Positions 1-8,588 of a DNA stretch of 64,000 bases are shown piece after piece. The stretch's first letter is position 1, and each line of letters starts with the position of its first letter. A model generated the notes under the pieces. That model had not been told where the DNA came from. It saw only the letters and a program-made list of their open reading frames with translations, and made no database searches. This DNA is from Aestuariibaculum sp. M13 (GTDB lineage Bacteria; Bacteroidota; Bacteroidia; Flavobacteriales; Flavobacteriaceae). Position numbers and translations under genes: made by a program. The stretch covers positions 310,001-374,000 of the forward strand of contig NZ_JANIAC010000004.1 of assembly GCF_024723255.1 (NCBI RefSeq), read 5' to 3'.

Positions 1-197
1 GTGGATTCTGCAATACGAACGAAATTGATATTGGCATCTTTCATCATGTCAATGTCTTTTTGTAAACGTTCGTATGGCATGTATTCGTCGTAATAAGCAA
101 CGCCGTAATATAAGTGGTCTTGCTTATAATTTTGCCCTATGGTAGACTGGAATATCAGCAAAACAATAGGGGTGATAATTAGTTTTAATAGTTTCAT
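1..197 (-). CDS. GH42-like beta-galactosidase, N-terminal part (runs off the left edge)
   Basis: Only the first 65 codons are inside the window. They encode a signal peptide ending near FQSTIGQ, then YYGVAYYDEYMPYERLQKDI and an MMKDANINFVRIAES stretch. That layout (YGV.YY.E, then a D.. M K . A . I N . V R I A E block) is how GH42 beta-galactosidases and related clan GH-A enzymes begin. The catalytic glutamates would lie outside the window, so activity cannot be judged. The gene is on the same strand as the sensor upstream of it and separated from it by a terminator hairpin, so it probably has its own promoter. It likely belongs to the same glycan locus. Confidence 0.7.
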   Translation of the reverse strand, partial: MKLLKLIITPIVLLIFQSTIGQNYKQDHLYYGVAYYDEYMPYERLQKDIDMMKDANINFVRIAES

Positions 198-328
198 ATT
201 TTAATTATTAAATAGTTAGTTGAATTGAAAATTTACAAGCGTATCAATTGTAAGGAAATATAAATCGAAAGAGCATCTGAAATTCGCCAATAAGGAATTA
301 GTAATTGGTCATTTATAAAGGAGGAATA

Positions 329-363
329 AAAAAAGCCGAATGAGGTATGTTCATACGGCTTTA
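329..363 (-). terminator. Rho-independent terminator after the hybrid sensor gene
   Basis: AAAGCCG at 332-338 pairs with CGGCTTT at 356-362, and the stem extends inward with one interruption. Read on the minus strand the hairpin is followed by a T-run (complement of the A-run at 328-334). It lies 28 bp past the stop codon of the sensor gene. Confidence 0.8.
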
Positions 364-389
364 CAAAAAGTTAAAAAAGGAAATTTAGT

Positions 390-3300
390 TTAGCTGTCTT
401 TTAGCTTTTGTAGATATTCGCTTGGGTTGGTTCCAAATTCTTCCTTGAAACATTGCCTGAAATAGCTACTACTATTAATCCCAACCTGATACATGATTTC
501 AGAAATATTAAACTGCCCGGTGATTAAAAGTTGTTCTGCGTAGTTAATGCGAACTTTTCTAATGAATTCGTTGGCAGTTAAATCTGTTAAGGCTTTAATT
601 TTTCTATATAACGTGGAATGGCTCATGTTTAACTGTGCAGCAACATAGGAAATGTTCATTTTTTCATCTTCTAAGTTTTCCTCAATTACTTCAGTTAATT
701 TATTTAAAAACTCCTTATCCAATTCACCTACCGATTCATTTAGCAGTTGTTGTTTTTGTTTAAATTTAGAAACACTGGTTAAAGAATATTGTTTTCTGGT
801 ATCTATAATGTTTTTGAGTCTGCTTTTTAAAAGGTTACTACTAAACGGTTTGGTTAAATAGGAATCTGCCCCCACATCGTAACCTACTTTTTGATCATGT
901 AAAGACACTTTAGCCGTTAATAAAACAACAGGAATATGACTCGTGTCGATATCTTGTTTTAGGTGTTTACACATGTCTATACCGTCCATAATTGGCATCA
1001 TGACATCACTAATAATGATATCAGGAATCGATTCTTTAGCCAATTCGAGACCAACTTTACCATTTTCGGCAGAGATGATTTTATAAGTATCGCTTAGCGA
1101 TTCTTTTATATATTGAATGATATCCTGATCGTCATCTACAATTAAAACAACATTTTTGTCATCTTCTTCATTTTCTGGTTCTTCCGGGTAATAATGTATG
1201 GCATCGGGGTAGCTGTTATTGGTTAAGAATTTAATTTTAAATGTGGTGCCTTGGTTCAACTCACTGGAAACTTCAATATTAGCTTCATGTAATTCGACCA
1301 TATTTTTCACTAAAGCTAAGCCTATTCCGGTACCTTTAACCGGGTGAGAAACATTCTTGGCTTGGTAGTATCGGTCAAAAATATGGGGTAAATCTTCTTT
1401 AGAAATGCCATAACCAGTGTCTGAAATGGTTATTTCTGTATAATCGATATTATCCTCTAAGTAATTGTTGAAATCTACAGTAATCGAGCCTTTTTGCGTG
1501 TATTTTAGAGCGTTTGAAATAAGATTGTCTATAATAATTGTAACAACGTTAGGGTCGAAAAACATTTCTGTTTTTTGTTTAGGCTCATTAATTTGAATAT
1601 CAATGGCTTTGTTTTGATTGAGGTCTTTATATTTTATACCAATTTCATGAATGTATTGGTTTAAGTCGTCTTTTATAACGCTAAGTTTTCTGTTTTTATT
1701 TTCAGATTTTCTAAATTCAAGAATCTGGTTTACAATGTTCAATAATCGATTGGCAATCCGCTGAATCATTTGAAGTTTTTTCGACTGGTCTTCTGTCAAG
1801 GAGTTTTCAGAAATCAAGTCTTCTAAAGGCCCCAGAATTAGCGTCATTGGGCTTCTTAGTTCATGGGTAATGTTTGTGAAGAATTTAAGCTTGTCTTCAT
1901 TTAAATCATGCTCCTGTTGTCTGCTTTTTTTCTCTAAAATCAGTGCGTTTTCAACTTTTAATTTTCTTTGGTAAAATCTGGAAACTAAAATAAAGATTGC
2001 CGAAAAAACAATTAAATAAATAAGTTTCATCCACCAGGAAAGCCAGATAGGAGGATCGATTTCTATAAATATGGTGTTTAGCTGATCTGACCATTCACTG
2101 TTTTTTATTTTCGATTTTAGATTGAAAACATAGTTTCCTGGTTTTAAATTTCTAAAGGTAACTTCTCTCTCGTTTTTTAATAGAAACCATCCTTGATCGA
2201 GGCCTTTCATTTCATAAGCAAATTCGGCCATATCAGTTAATGCATAATCAAGAATATTAAATTTTATTTGAATTGTATTTTGGTTGTGGTTTAGTTTTAG
2301 TTTTTCGTTGAAAGGTATAGGCTTAAATTGATTGAGGTTGTTTTTGTTGATTGGAGTTAAAATACTTGTAATACTTGGTTTTGGTGATTCGAAAGAAGGA
2401 ATTTCAATGTCTTGATTAAACCAGGTAATTCCATTTTGAGACCCGAAAAACAGATTACCATCCTTAGTTTTTGCTACAGATCTGTATAGGTATTCACCAT
2501 GTACAATTCCATCATTAAAACTGTAGTTGGTAACATGCATGGTATTAATCTCAATTTTGCTAATTCCATTAATCGTGCTAAACCAGATTGTATTTTCGTT
2601 TTTGCCTTCGGTAATGGCTCTTATATTTGATTCGGCCAAACCCGAAATTTCACCTATTCGTAAAATGGAGTCGTCGTTATGGTTTTTAATTAAGAACAGG
2701 TCGTTTTGACTACCAATCCACATGCGGTTTTTAGAATCTTTATAAATGCAATTAATCGCATAAAAGGCATACGAAGGATTGTATTCTTTAATTAAATTGA
2801 AGTCTTCATTAAAAACACTTAAGTTTCCAATATAGGTTCCCACCCACAAATTACCCTCACCGTCTTCGGAAATAGCCCTAATGATATTATCTGGCAACTC
2901 AGAATTCTTATCGGTGTAAATATCACAGGTTTTTAGTTCGGTATTATATTTATGTAAGCCTTTATCGGTAGCTATCCATATGTTATTTTTAGAATCTTCA
3001 AAAAAGGAGTATACCGGCGTGTTTTCTATGTCGCTAAAACAGGCTAGTCTGTTAAATTTATTTTGTTGTTTATCGTAGTAATAAATTCTGCCGTCTGATG
3101 TTCCTATCCAGGTGTATTGCTGTCCTTGGTAAGTACTTATAATGTTTTCATTTTTAAAATTGATATCTATATAATCGTATTGTCTAATTTTATTTTCATT
3201 TTTATAGATAGCCAGACCACCTGAGCCATTTGCAACCCAAATATTTTGGTCTGCATCAACGCAAAGGCTATGCGCCCATGAATTGTTCAAGCTATTATGG

Positions 3301-4421
3301 TTTGAAATATATGGCAGGTAGGTGATTTTGTTAAATTGATTTGGCTTGCTTGAAATAAAATTTAAATTACTTCCTTGTCCACCAAGCCAAATGTTTCCAA
3401 AAGAATCCTGGGTAATGGTTTGAACGGATAAACTGGATAGTCCATTGGAAGTGTCTGATTCCAGTATGTGGCTAAATTTTAAATCGGATAGATTAAAGTT
3501 AAAGGTTAAGTCGTTTAAATCTAAAATATTTAATCCGCCTCCCTCAGTACCAATGTAAAGTTTATGTTCTTTTGTTTCAATGACTTGTTGAACAAAGTTG
3601 TTTGATAGCGAATTTGGATTTTTTGGATTGTGCTGAAAATTAATCATTTTCGTACTAGCCGGATCATATAATGTGAGGCCTTCTCGGGTACCTATCCAAA
3701 TACGCCCTTTAAAATCTTTAGTGATCGAAGTGACTGTGTTATTAACAAGTGAAGAAGGGTTTTCCGGGTCGTGTCTGTAGTTTATGGCCGTTTTCGTTTT
3801 TGAATTTAATATGCTAAAACCTTCATTAACATGGCCTATGTATATGTTTTCAGGGTCATCATAGTAAAGACACCAATTGAAGTTTGATCCTAAGCCTTTA
3901 GTATTATCGGTATTGTAATATGTAAACTTATTATTTGATTTATCTAATACATTTATGCCGCCATCATAAGTTGCGAACCAAATATTGCCTGCTTCATCTG
4001 CATCAATATGGGTGATTCCATTGGCACTAATAGAATTTTCTTCAGGTGAATCATAATTATGTTCAAAATGTTTAAATGTATGGGTTTTATAATTGTAGGC
4101 ATCGACACCATTTTTTTCTGAACCAATCCACACGACGTCATCAAATTCATCAGCATAAACATGGTTGAGAATGTTACTGCAAATGGAGTTTTCTTCATTG
4201 TCAGTTTTTTTAAAAATTTTAAAATTACTCCCGTCGAATCTATTTAAACCATCTTTTGTGCTAATCCATATAAAACCTTCTCTATCTTGAGTAATACAGG
4301 ATATGTTGCTGTTAGAAAGTCCTTTTTCTATTCCTAATTTTTCAATTTGAATTTCTTGAGCAGTTACGAAAGAGCTAATAATAAAAAAAGAAATAATGAC
4401 AAATAGTTTACAATAATTCAT
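390..4421 (-). CDS. Hybrid two-component system sensor/regulator (HTCS) of the PUL
   Basis: This 1343-residue protein carries a complete one-protein signalling path. It has a signal peptide (1-22, ending VTAQ), a long periplasmic region of two-component propeller repeats (about 25-700, many copies of an IW.GT..G pattern), a Y_Y_Y domain (about 710-785) and one membrane helix (about 790-812). The cytoplasmic part has a histidine kinase with H-box THELRSP and G-boxes DTGYGIS and GTGIGLAL, a receiver with acidic cluster VDDDQD and SDVMMP, and a C-terminal AraC-type HTH (about 1254-1343). Proteins of this class bind an oligosaccharide in the periplasm and activate the neighbouring PUL. It is divergent from the SusC operon. 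The ligand cannot be read from the sequence. Confidence 0.95.
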   Translation of the reverse strand: MNYCKLFVIISFFIISSFVTAQEIQIEKLGIEKGLSNSNISCITQDREGFIWISTKDGLNRFDGSNFKIFKKTDNEENSICSNILNHVYADEFDDVVWIGSEKNGVDAYNYKTHTFKHFEHNYDSPEENSISANGITHIDADEAGNIWFATYDGGINVLDKSNNKFTYYNTDNTKGLGSNFNWCLYYDDPENIYIGHVNEGFSILNSKTKTAINYRHDPENPSSLVNNTVTSITKDFKGRIWIGTREGLTLYDPASTKMINFQHNPKNPNSLSNNFVQQVIETKEHKLYIGTEGGGLNILDLNDLTFNFNLSDLKFSHILESDTSNGLSSLSVQTITQDSFGNIWLGGQGSNLNFISSKPNQFNKITYLPYISNHNSLNNSWAHSLCVDADQNIWVANGSGGLAIYKNENKIRQYDYIDINFKNENIISTYQGQQYTWIGTSDGRIYYYDKQQNKFNRLACFSDIENTPVYSFFEDSKNNIWIATDKGLHKYNTELKTCDIYTDKNSELPDNIIRAISEDGEGNLWVGTYIGNLSVFNEDFNLIKEYNPSYAFYAINCIYKDSKNRMWIGSQNDLFLIKNHNDDSILRIGEISGLAESNIRAITEGKNENTIWFSTINGISKIEINTMHVTNYSFNDGIVHGEYLYRSVAKTKDGNLFFGSQNGITWFNQDIEIPSFESPKPSITSILTPINKNNLNQFKPIPFNEKLKLNHNQNTIQIKFNILDYALTDMAEFAYEMKGLDQGWFLLKNEREVTFRNLKPGNYVFNLKSKIKNSEWSDQLNTIFIEIDPPIWLSWWMKLIYLIVFSAIFILVSRFYQRKLKVENALILEKKSRQQEHDLNEDKLKFFTNITHELRSPMTLILGPLEDLISENSLTEDQSKKLQMIQRIANRLLNIVNQILEFRKSENKNRKLSVIKDDLNQYIHEIGIKYKDLNQNKAIDIQINEPKQKTEMFFDPNVVTIIIDNLISNALKYTQKGSITVDFNNYLEDNIDYTEITISDTGYGISKEDLPHIFDRYYQAKNVSHPVKGTGIGLALVKNMVELHEANIEVSSELNQGTTFKIKFLTNNSYPDAIHYYPEEPENEEDDKNVVLIVDDDQDIIQYIKESLSDTYKIISAENGKVGLELAKESIPDIIISDVMMPIMDGIDMCKHLKQDIDTSHIPVVLLTAKVSLHDQKVGYDVGADSYLTKPFSSNLLKSRLKNIIDTRKQYSLTSVSKFKQKQQLLNESVGELDKEFLNKLTEVIEENLEDEKMNISYVAAQLNMSHSTLYRKIKALTDLTANEFIRKVRINYAEQLLITGQFNISEIMYQVGINSSSYFRQCFKEEFGTNPSEYLQKLKDS

Positions 4422-4511
4422 TTGTATAGCGTGCTTGAAATGTTTAGTCGATATGTAAATTTAAATAAAATAGACAAGCCCTCCACGTGTGCTTTTTAAC
4501 AGAATTATGGT

Positions 4512-4576
4512 TTGACGAGTTTTCAAGCTACGATTGACGAATTAACGATGTCTTCCGGAACTACGTATTGGTAGTT
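4512..4576. promoter_or_regulatory. Candidate operator region between the HTCS gene and the PUL operon
   Basis: The 209-bp divergent intergenic region contains two direct copies of TTGACGA (4512-4518 and 4534-4540) exactly 22 bp apart, about two helical turns. A perfect inverted repeat AACTAC-N6-GTAGTT follows at 4559-4576. AraC-type regulators usually bind direct repeats on one DNA face, so the first pair is a plausible HTCS site. This is inference from spacing only. No clear promoter could be fixed here. Confidence 0.3.
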
Positions 4577-4630
4577 TTACTCAGAGTTAAATTTTAAATG
4601 GCTCTTTGTACGTTGTAATCAAATTATATT

Positions 4631-5215
4631 TTGAAAAATACTATAACATATTTGTTAATCTATCTGGTGGTTTTGGCATGTTTTTCAAGGTGTGATACCC
4701 AGGAAAAAGAAGTGGTTAAAACTCAGCTTTTCGATTTAAACTGGAAATTTTATTATGGGAATACTAATATTCCAGAGGATATTAAATATAATGATCAGGT
4801 TTGGAGAAATTTAGACTTACCTCACGACTGCAATAAAGACTATGGTCTTTTAAAATCGCACACAATAACAAGGATTCCTTCAGGTGAAACGAAAGTAGTC
4901 TGGTACAGAAAGCATTTTGATATCCCAGAATCATGGAATGGTAAAAATATATGGATCAAGTTTCAGGGGATTTCGAATCCTTATGAAATCTATATAAACG
5001 GGAAATGTCTTAGTGTTAATCATAATACATCAGAAATTTTCGAAAGCGACATAACGTCTTATTTGCAAAGTGAAGGGGAGAATGTTGTTTTGGTAAAATT
5101 GAGTAAGAATAAACAATCTAATGGTATTTATAGTGACAGTTTTGGTATTTACAACCACGTTTGGCTGGTTGTAAAGGATTCTATCCAAACTAATACATGG
5201 GCCCGAATAAAGTAA
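4631..5215 (+). CDS. Free-standing GH2 N-terminal (sugar-binding jelly-roll) domain, lipoprotein
   Basis: The 194-residue product has a lipoprotein-type signal (VLAC at about 14-17) and then only the beta-sandwich sugar-binding domain that begins GH2 beta-galactosidases: F.LNWKF, the LDLPHD motif, VVWYRKHFDIP and FGIYNHVWL. It aligns with roughly residues 37-185 of the full GH2 enzyme at 13160-15583. The catalytic barrel is absent and no GH2-like sequence follows the stop, so it cannot be a hydrolase. The start must be TTG at 4631: there is no in-frame ATG in the whole reading frame and a stop lies upstream. It is either a GH2 remnant that has stayed open or a carbohydrate-binding lipoprotein. 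Confidence 0.65.
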   Translation: MKNTITYLLIYLVVLACFSRCDTQEKEVVKTQLFDLNWKFYYGNTNIPEDIKYNDQVWRNLDLPHDCNKDYGLLKSHTITRIPSGETKVVWYRKHFDIPESWNGKNIWIKFQGISNPYEIYINGKCLSVNHNTSEIFESDITSYLQSEGENVVLVKLSKNKQSNGIYSDSFGIYNHVWLVVKDSIQTNTWARIK

Positions 5216-5465
5216 ATATAAGACTGTTTTTTTATTTGTTTTTTATTGAAAAATAGAGGGTTGTGAAATACAGACACTATTTGACTGATTTGAGATTCTT
5301 GAATTATTTACTTCGAAATATTTTAGTGGAAACAAAAGGAAGTACAACATAAATTAAACAATGAGATGATAAGGAATAAGAGCAAGTTATAAAAATTAAG
5401 AGGAGATTATAGTAGTAATATTTCTACTTCATAAAAAATAAAAAGCAACTTAAACTAAACTAATT

Positions 5466-8400
5466 ATGAATGAAAAGCGATGTTTTCACGGTTTCAAACC
5501 GTGTTTGCAAAAAGTAACTAAGGCCAACTGGCTAACAGTTATTTTAATTTTAATGTCTGTTTGTGCAACATTTGCACTTGAGCAGCAGAAATCAATATCC
5601 GGTACTGTTGTAGATGGTGCAGGTATGCCGGTTCCGGGAGTTACCATTATAGTAAAAGGAACTTCTAACGGTACTGCCACAGATTTTGACGGGCAGTACA
5701 CTATTTCAGATGTAAAGGAAGGAGATATACTTCTGTTTTCATATGTAGGTATGAAACAACAAGAAGTAACCGTAGCAGGAACGTCCACCATTAATGTAAC
5801 CATGGAGGAAGATACCGCACAATTAGATGAGGTAGTTGTAGTAGGTTTTGGAACACAAAAGAAAACAACATTAACGGGAGCTGTTTCTTCAGTAAAAGGT
5901 AAAGAATTAAAAAGTATTCCTGTAACCAATGTTAGTCAAGGGTTATCAGGAAGATTGCCTGGTGTTGTTGCAGTGTCCAATGGTGGTGAACCAGGTTATG
6001 ACGGAGTGTCAATTCTTATTCGTGGTGTTAATACCTTTGGAAATGCTTCACCATTAATAGTTGTTGATGGAGTGCCTGGAAGATCTTTAGAAAGAATAGA
6101 TCCAAGTACTATCGAAAGTATGTCTGTACTTAAAGATGCTTCTGCAGCTATTTATGGAGCACAGGCGGCGAATGGAGTTATTCTGATCACAACCAAACGT
6201 GGTACGCCAGGTAAGCCAAAAATAGACTTTACTACGAATTACGGTTTAACTCGCCCGACTGTAATGCCTGAATTAACTAATTCAGCAGAGTATGCGACTT
6301 TATTAAATGAAATAGATCTTTATGCAGGACGAGGACCAAGATATTCACCAGATGAAATTCAGAAGTTCAGAGATGGATCTGATCCTTGGAATTATCCTAA
6401 TAGCGATTATATTAAAGAGACTCTAAAACCTTGGTCGGCACAAACTTATAACAACCTTTCTATTAGTGGAGGGACTGAAAATACAAAATATTTTGTGAGT
6501 CTTTCATCAAAGTCTCAAGACGCATTCTACAGAAATAGTTCAACTAAATTTGAGCAATATGACATGCGATCTAACCTTGATATAAAAATTAATGATTATA
6601 TCAATTTTAGAATGAACACTTCAGGAAGATATGAAGATAGAAACTTTCCGCAACGTGGCGCACCTGAGATATTTAATAAACTGATGAGGTCTAAACCTAT
6701 CATTCCTGCTTATTGGCCAAATGGTTTACCAGGGCCTGGTATGGAAGGAGGAGATAACCCTGTGGTTTTAGTTACAGATGATACGGGATATTCAAAAGAT
6801 AGATGGTATGTTTTAAACTCCGATTTTCAATTGAATATCGATATTCCTGGTGTAAAAGGTTTATCAGTAAATTTAAACGCCTCTTTAGATAAGTCATTCA
6901 ATTTTGTTAAGAACTGGAGTACACCATGGACTGTGTATTCTTGGGATAATGTAAGTTATGATGATAATGGCGATCCGTTATTGGTGGGTTCTGAACAAGG
7001 TCTTGATGACCCAAGATTACGTCAATCTGCAAGGGATAATCAAAATATACTTACCAGAGGAATGATTAATTATGAAAGTAGTTTTTCAGATGATCACAGC
7101 TTAAAATTAATGGGAGGTGTAGAACGAATTGAAGGTAAAGGAAGTGACTTCTGGGCTTTTAGAAGAAACTTTGTGTCAACAGCGGTCGATCAATTATTCG
7201 CCGGAGGTTTAGAAGATATAAATAACGGTGGTTCTGCATATGAAGAAACACGTTTAAACTATTTTGGTAGAGCCAATTATGGTTATAAGGATAAGTATTT
7301 GGCTGAGTTTGTTTGGAGATATCAGGCTTCTTATATTTTTGAGCAATCCAGTCGCTATGGGTTTTTCCCAGGAGTATCTTTAGGGTATGTCATTTCTAAA
7401 GAAGGTTTTTGGCAAAAAAACATTCCGTTTATCAATTTTGCTAAATTCAGAGCATCTTGGGGTCAAACAGGTAACGATTTAATTTCTCCATATCAATACT
7501 TGTCATCATATTCTTTTGGAGGATTATCGTTTGTTTCTAATGGAGGAACACAATTCAATAAAGTACTTTATGAAGGTGTGGTTCCAAATACAGGGGTAAC
7601 CTGGGAGTCGGCTACACAAAAAGATGTTGGTGTTGATTTACATTTCTTTGATGGAAAATTAACGCTTACTGCCGATTATTTTGAAAATACGCGTACCGAT
7701 ATTCTTGCTCGCAGAAATGCTTCAGTACCTAACTCTACAGGTTTAAGCTTGCCAGATGAAAACATAGGAGAATTCGAGAATAAAGGTTTCGATTTTAATG
7801 TAGTGTACAGTAATAATTCATCGGCTTTCACTTATAGTGTTGGGGTAAACGGAGTATATGCTAAAAACAAAGTACTTTTCTGGGATGAACCGCCTGGAGC
7901 ACCTGTATACCAACAATCAACAGGAAGACCACTTGGAGCTTCTTTATATTATAATGCGATTGGAATATTCCAAAATCAAGATGAAATAGATGCGTATCCG
8001 CATTTAGCAGGAGCAAGACCTGGAGATATCATTTTTGAAGATTACAACGAAGATGGTGTTTTAGATGGCAAAGATATGGTGCGATACGATAAAAGCCGCA
8101 CGCCATTATTTACCGGAGGTTTAAATATGAATTTCGGATTTAAAGGTTTCGATTTAAACCTATTATTTCAAGGAGCTCTTGGAGGTGTGTTCTATCAAGG
8201 AACAGAATCAGGTGAGTTCGGTAATTATCTTAAGAGTTTTTACGACAACCGCTGGACAGAGTTAGATCCTAGTACAGAGCATCCAAGAACTTATAACAGA
8301 ACAGGTGAATACTGGGTAAATCAGCCAAATACTTATTGGTTGCATAAAACAGATTATGTGCGTTTAAAAACAATAGAATTAGGGTATTCTTTACCTAAAT

Positions 8401-8576
8401 CGGTTACCGATAAAATTAAGATTGATAACCTAAGAATGTATGTGAATGGATTCAATTTATGGACGCACAGTCCTGATATGAAGGACTTCGACCCTGAGAT
8501 GGTTCAAACTGGTTATGCAGGATACAGTTATCCGTTGAATAAAGCTATTAACCTAGGATTGAATGTAACCTTTTAA
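5466..8576 (+). CDS. SusC-like TonB-dependent outer-membrane transporter (PUL 1)
   Basis: The 1036-residue receptor imports oligosaccharides across the outer membrane together with the SusD partner 12 bp downstream. After an unusually long n-region and signal sequence (about 1-38) comes a carboxypeptidase-D-like domain (about 43-118, ISGTVVDGAGMPVPGV), a TonB-box/plug start (LDEVVVVGFGTQKK), the plug to about 240, and a beta-barrel ending in aromatic F. There is no STN domain, which fits control by the HTCS rather than by a sigma/FecR pair. The 250-bp region upstream (5216-5465) shows no other gene. The start codon is followed by a perfect palindrome listed separately. Confidence 0.95.
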   Translation: MNEKRCFHGFKPCLQKVTKANWLTVILILMSVCATFALEQQKSISGTVVDGAGMPVPGVTIIVKGTSNGTATDFDGQYTISDVKEGDILLFSYVGMKQQEVTVAGTSTINVTMEEDTAQLDEVVVVGFGTQKKTTLTGAVSSVKGKELKSIPVTNVSQGLSGRLPGVVAVSNGGEPGYDGVSILIRGVNTFGNASPLIVVDGVPGRSLERIDPSTIESMSVLKDASAAIYGAQAANGVILITTKRGTPGKPKIDFTTNYGLTRPTVMPELTNSAEYATLLNEIDLYAGRGPRYSPDEIQKFRDGSDPWNYPNSDYIKETLKPWSAQTYNNLSISGGTENTKYFVSLSSKSQDAFYRNSSTKFEQYDMRSNLDIKINDYINFRMNTSGRYEDRNFPQRGAPEIFNKLMRSKPIIPAYWPNGLPGPGMEGGDNPVVLVTDDTGYSKDRWYVLNSDFQLNIDIPGVKGLSVNLNASLDKSFNFVKNWSTPWTVYSWDNVSYDDNGDPLLVGSEQGLDDPRLRQSARDNQNILTRGMINYESSFSDDHSLKLMGGVERIEGKGSDFWAFRRNFVSTAVDQLFAGGLEDINNGGSAYEETRLNYFGRANYGYKDKYLAEFVWRYQASYIFEQSSRYGFFPGVSLGYVISKEGFWQKNIPFINFAKFRASWGQTGNDLISPYQYLSSYSFGGLSFVSNGGTQFNKVLYEGVVPNTGVTWESATQKDVGVDLHFFDGKLTLTADYFENTRTDILARRNASVPNSTGLSLPDENIGEFENKGFDFNVVYSNNSSAFTYSVGVNGVYAKNKVLFWDEPPGAPVYQQSTGRPLGASLYYNAIGIFQNQDEIDAYPHLAGARPGDIIFEDYNEDGVLDGKDMVRYDKSRTPLFTGGLNMNFGFKGFDLNLLFQGALGGVFYQGTESGEFGNYLKSFYDNRWTELDPSTEHPRTYNRTGEYWVNQPNTYWLHKTDYVRLKTIELGYSLPKSVTDKIKIDNLRMYVNGFNLWTHSPDMKDFDPEMVQTGYAGYSYPLNKAINLGLNVTF
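5487..5503. repeat. 17-bp palindrome inside the signal-peptide codons of SusC
   Basis: CACGGTTT-C-AAACCGTG is a perfect 8+1+8 inverted repeat only 21 bp after the SusC start codon. It encodes part of the n-region (FHGFKP). It could form a hairpin near the start of the message or bind a dimeric protein. No function can be assigned. Confidence 0.6.
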
Positions 8577-8588
8577 ATTTTTAGTATC

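Noticed and set aside
4631-5215. Functional beta-galactosidase
   Set aside because: Only the N-terminal sugar-binding domain is encoded; the catalytic barrel and both glutamates are absent.
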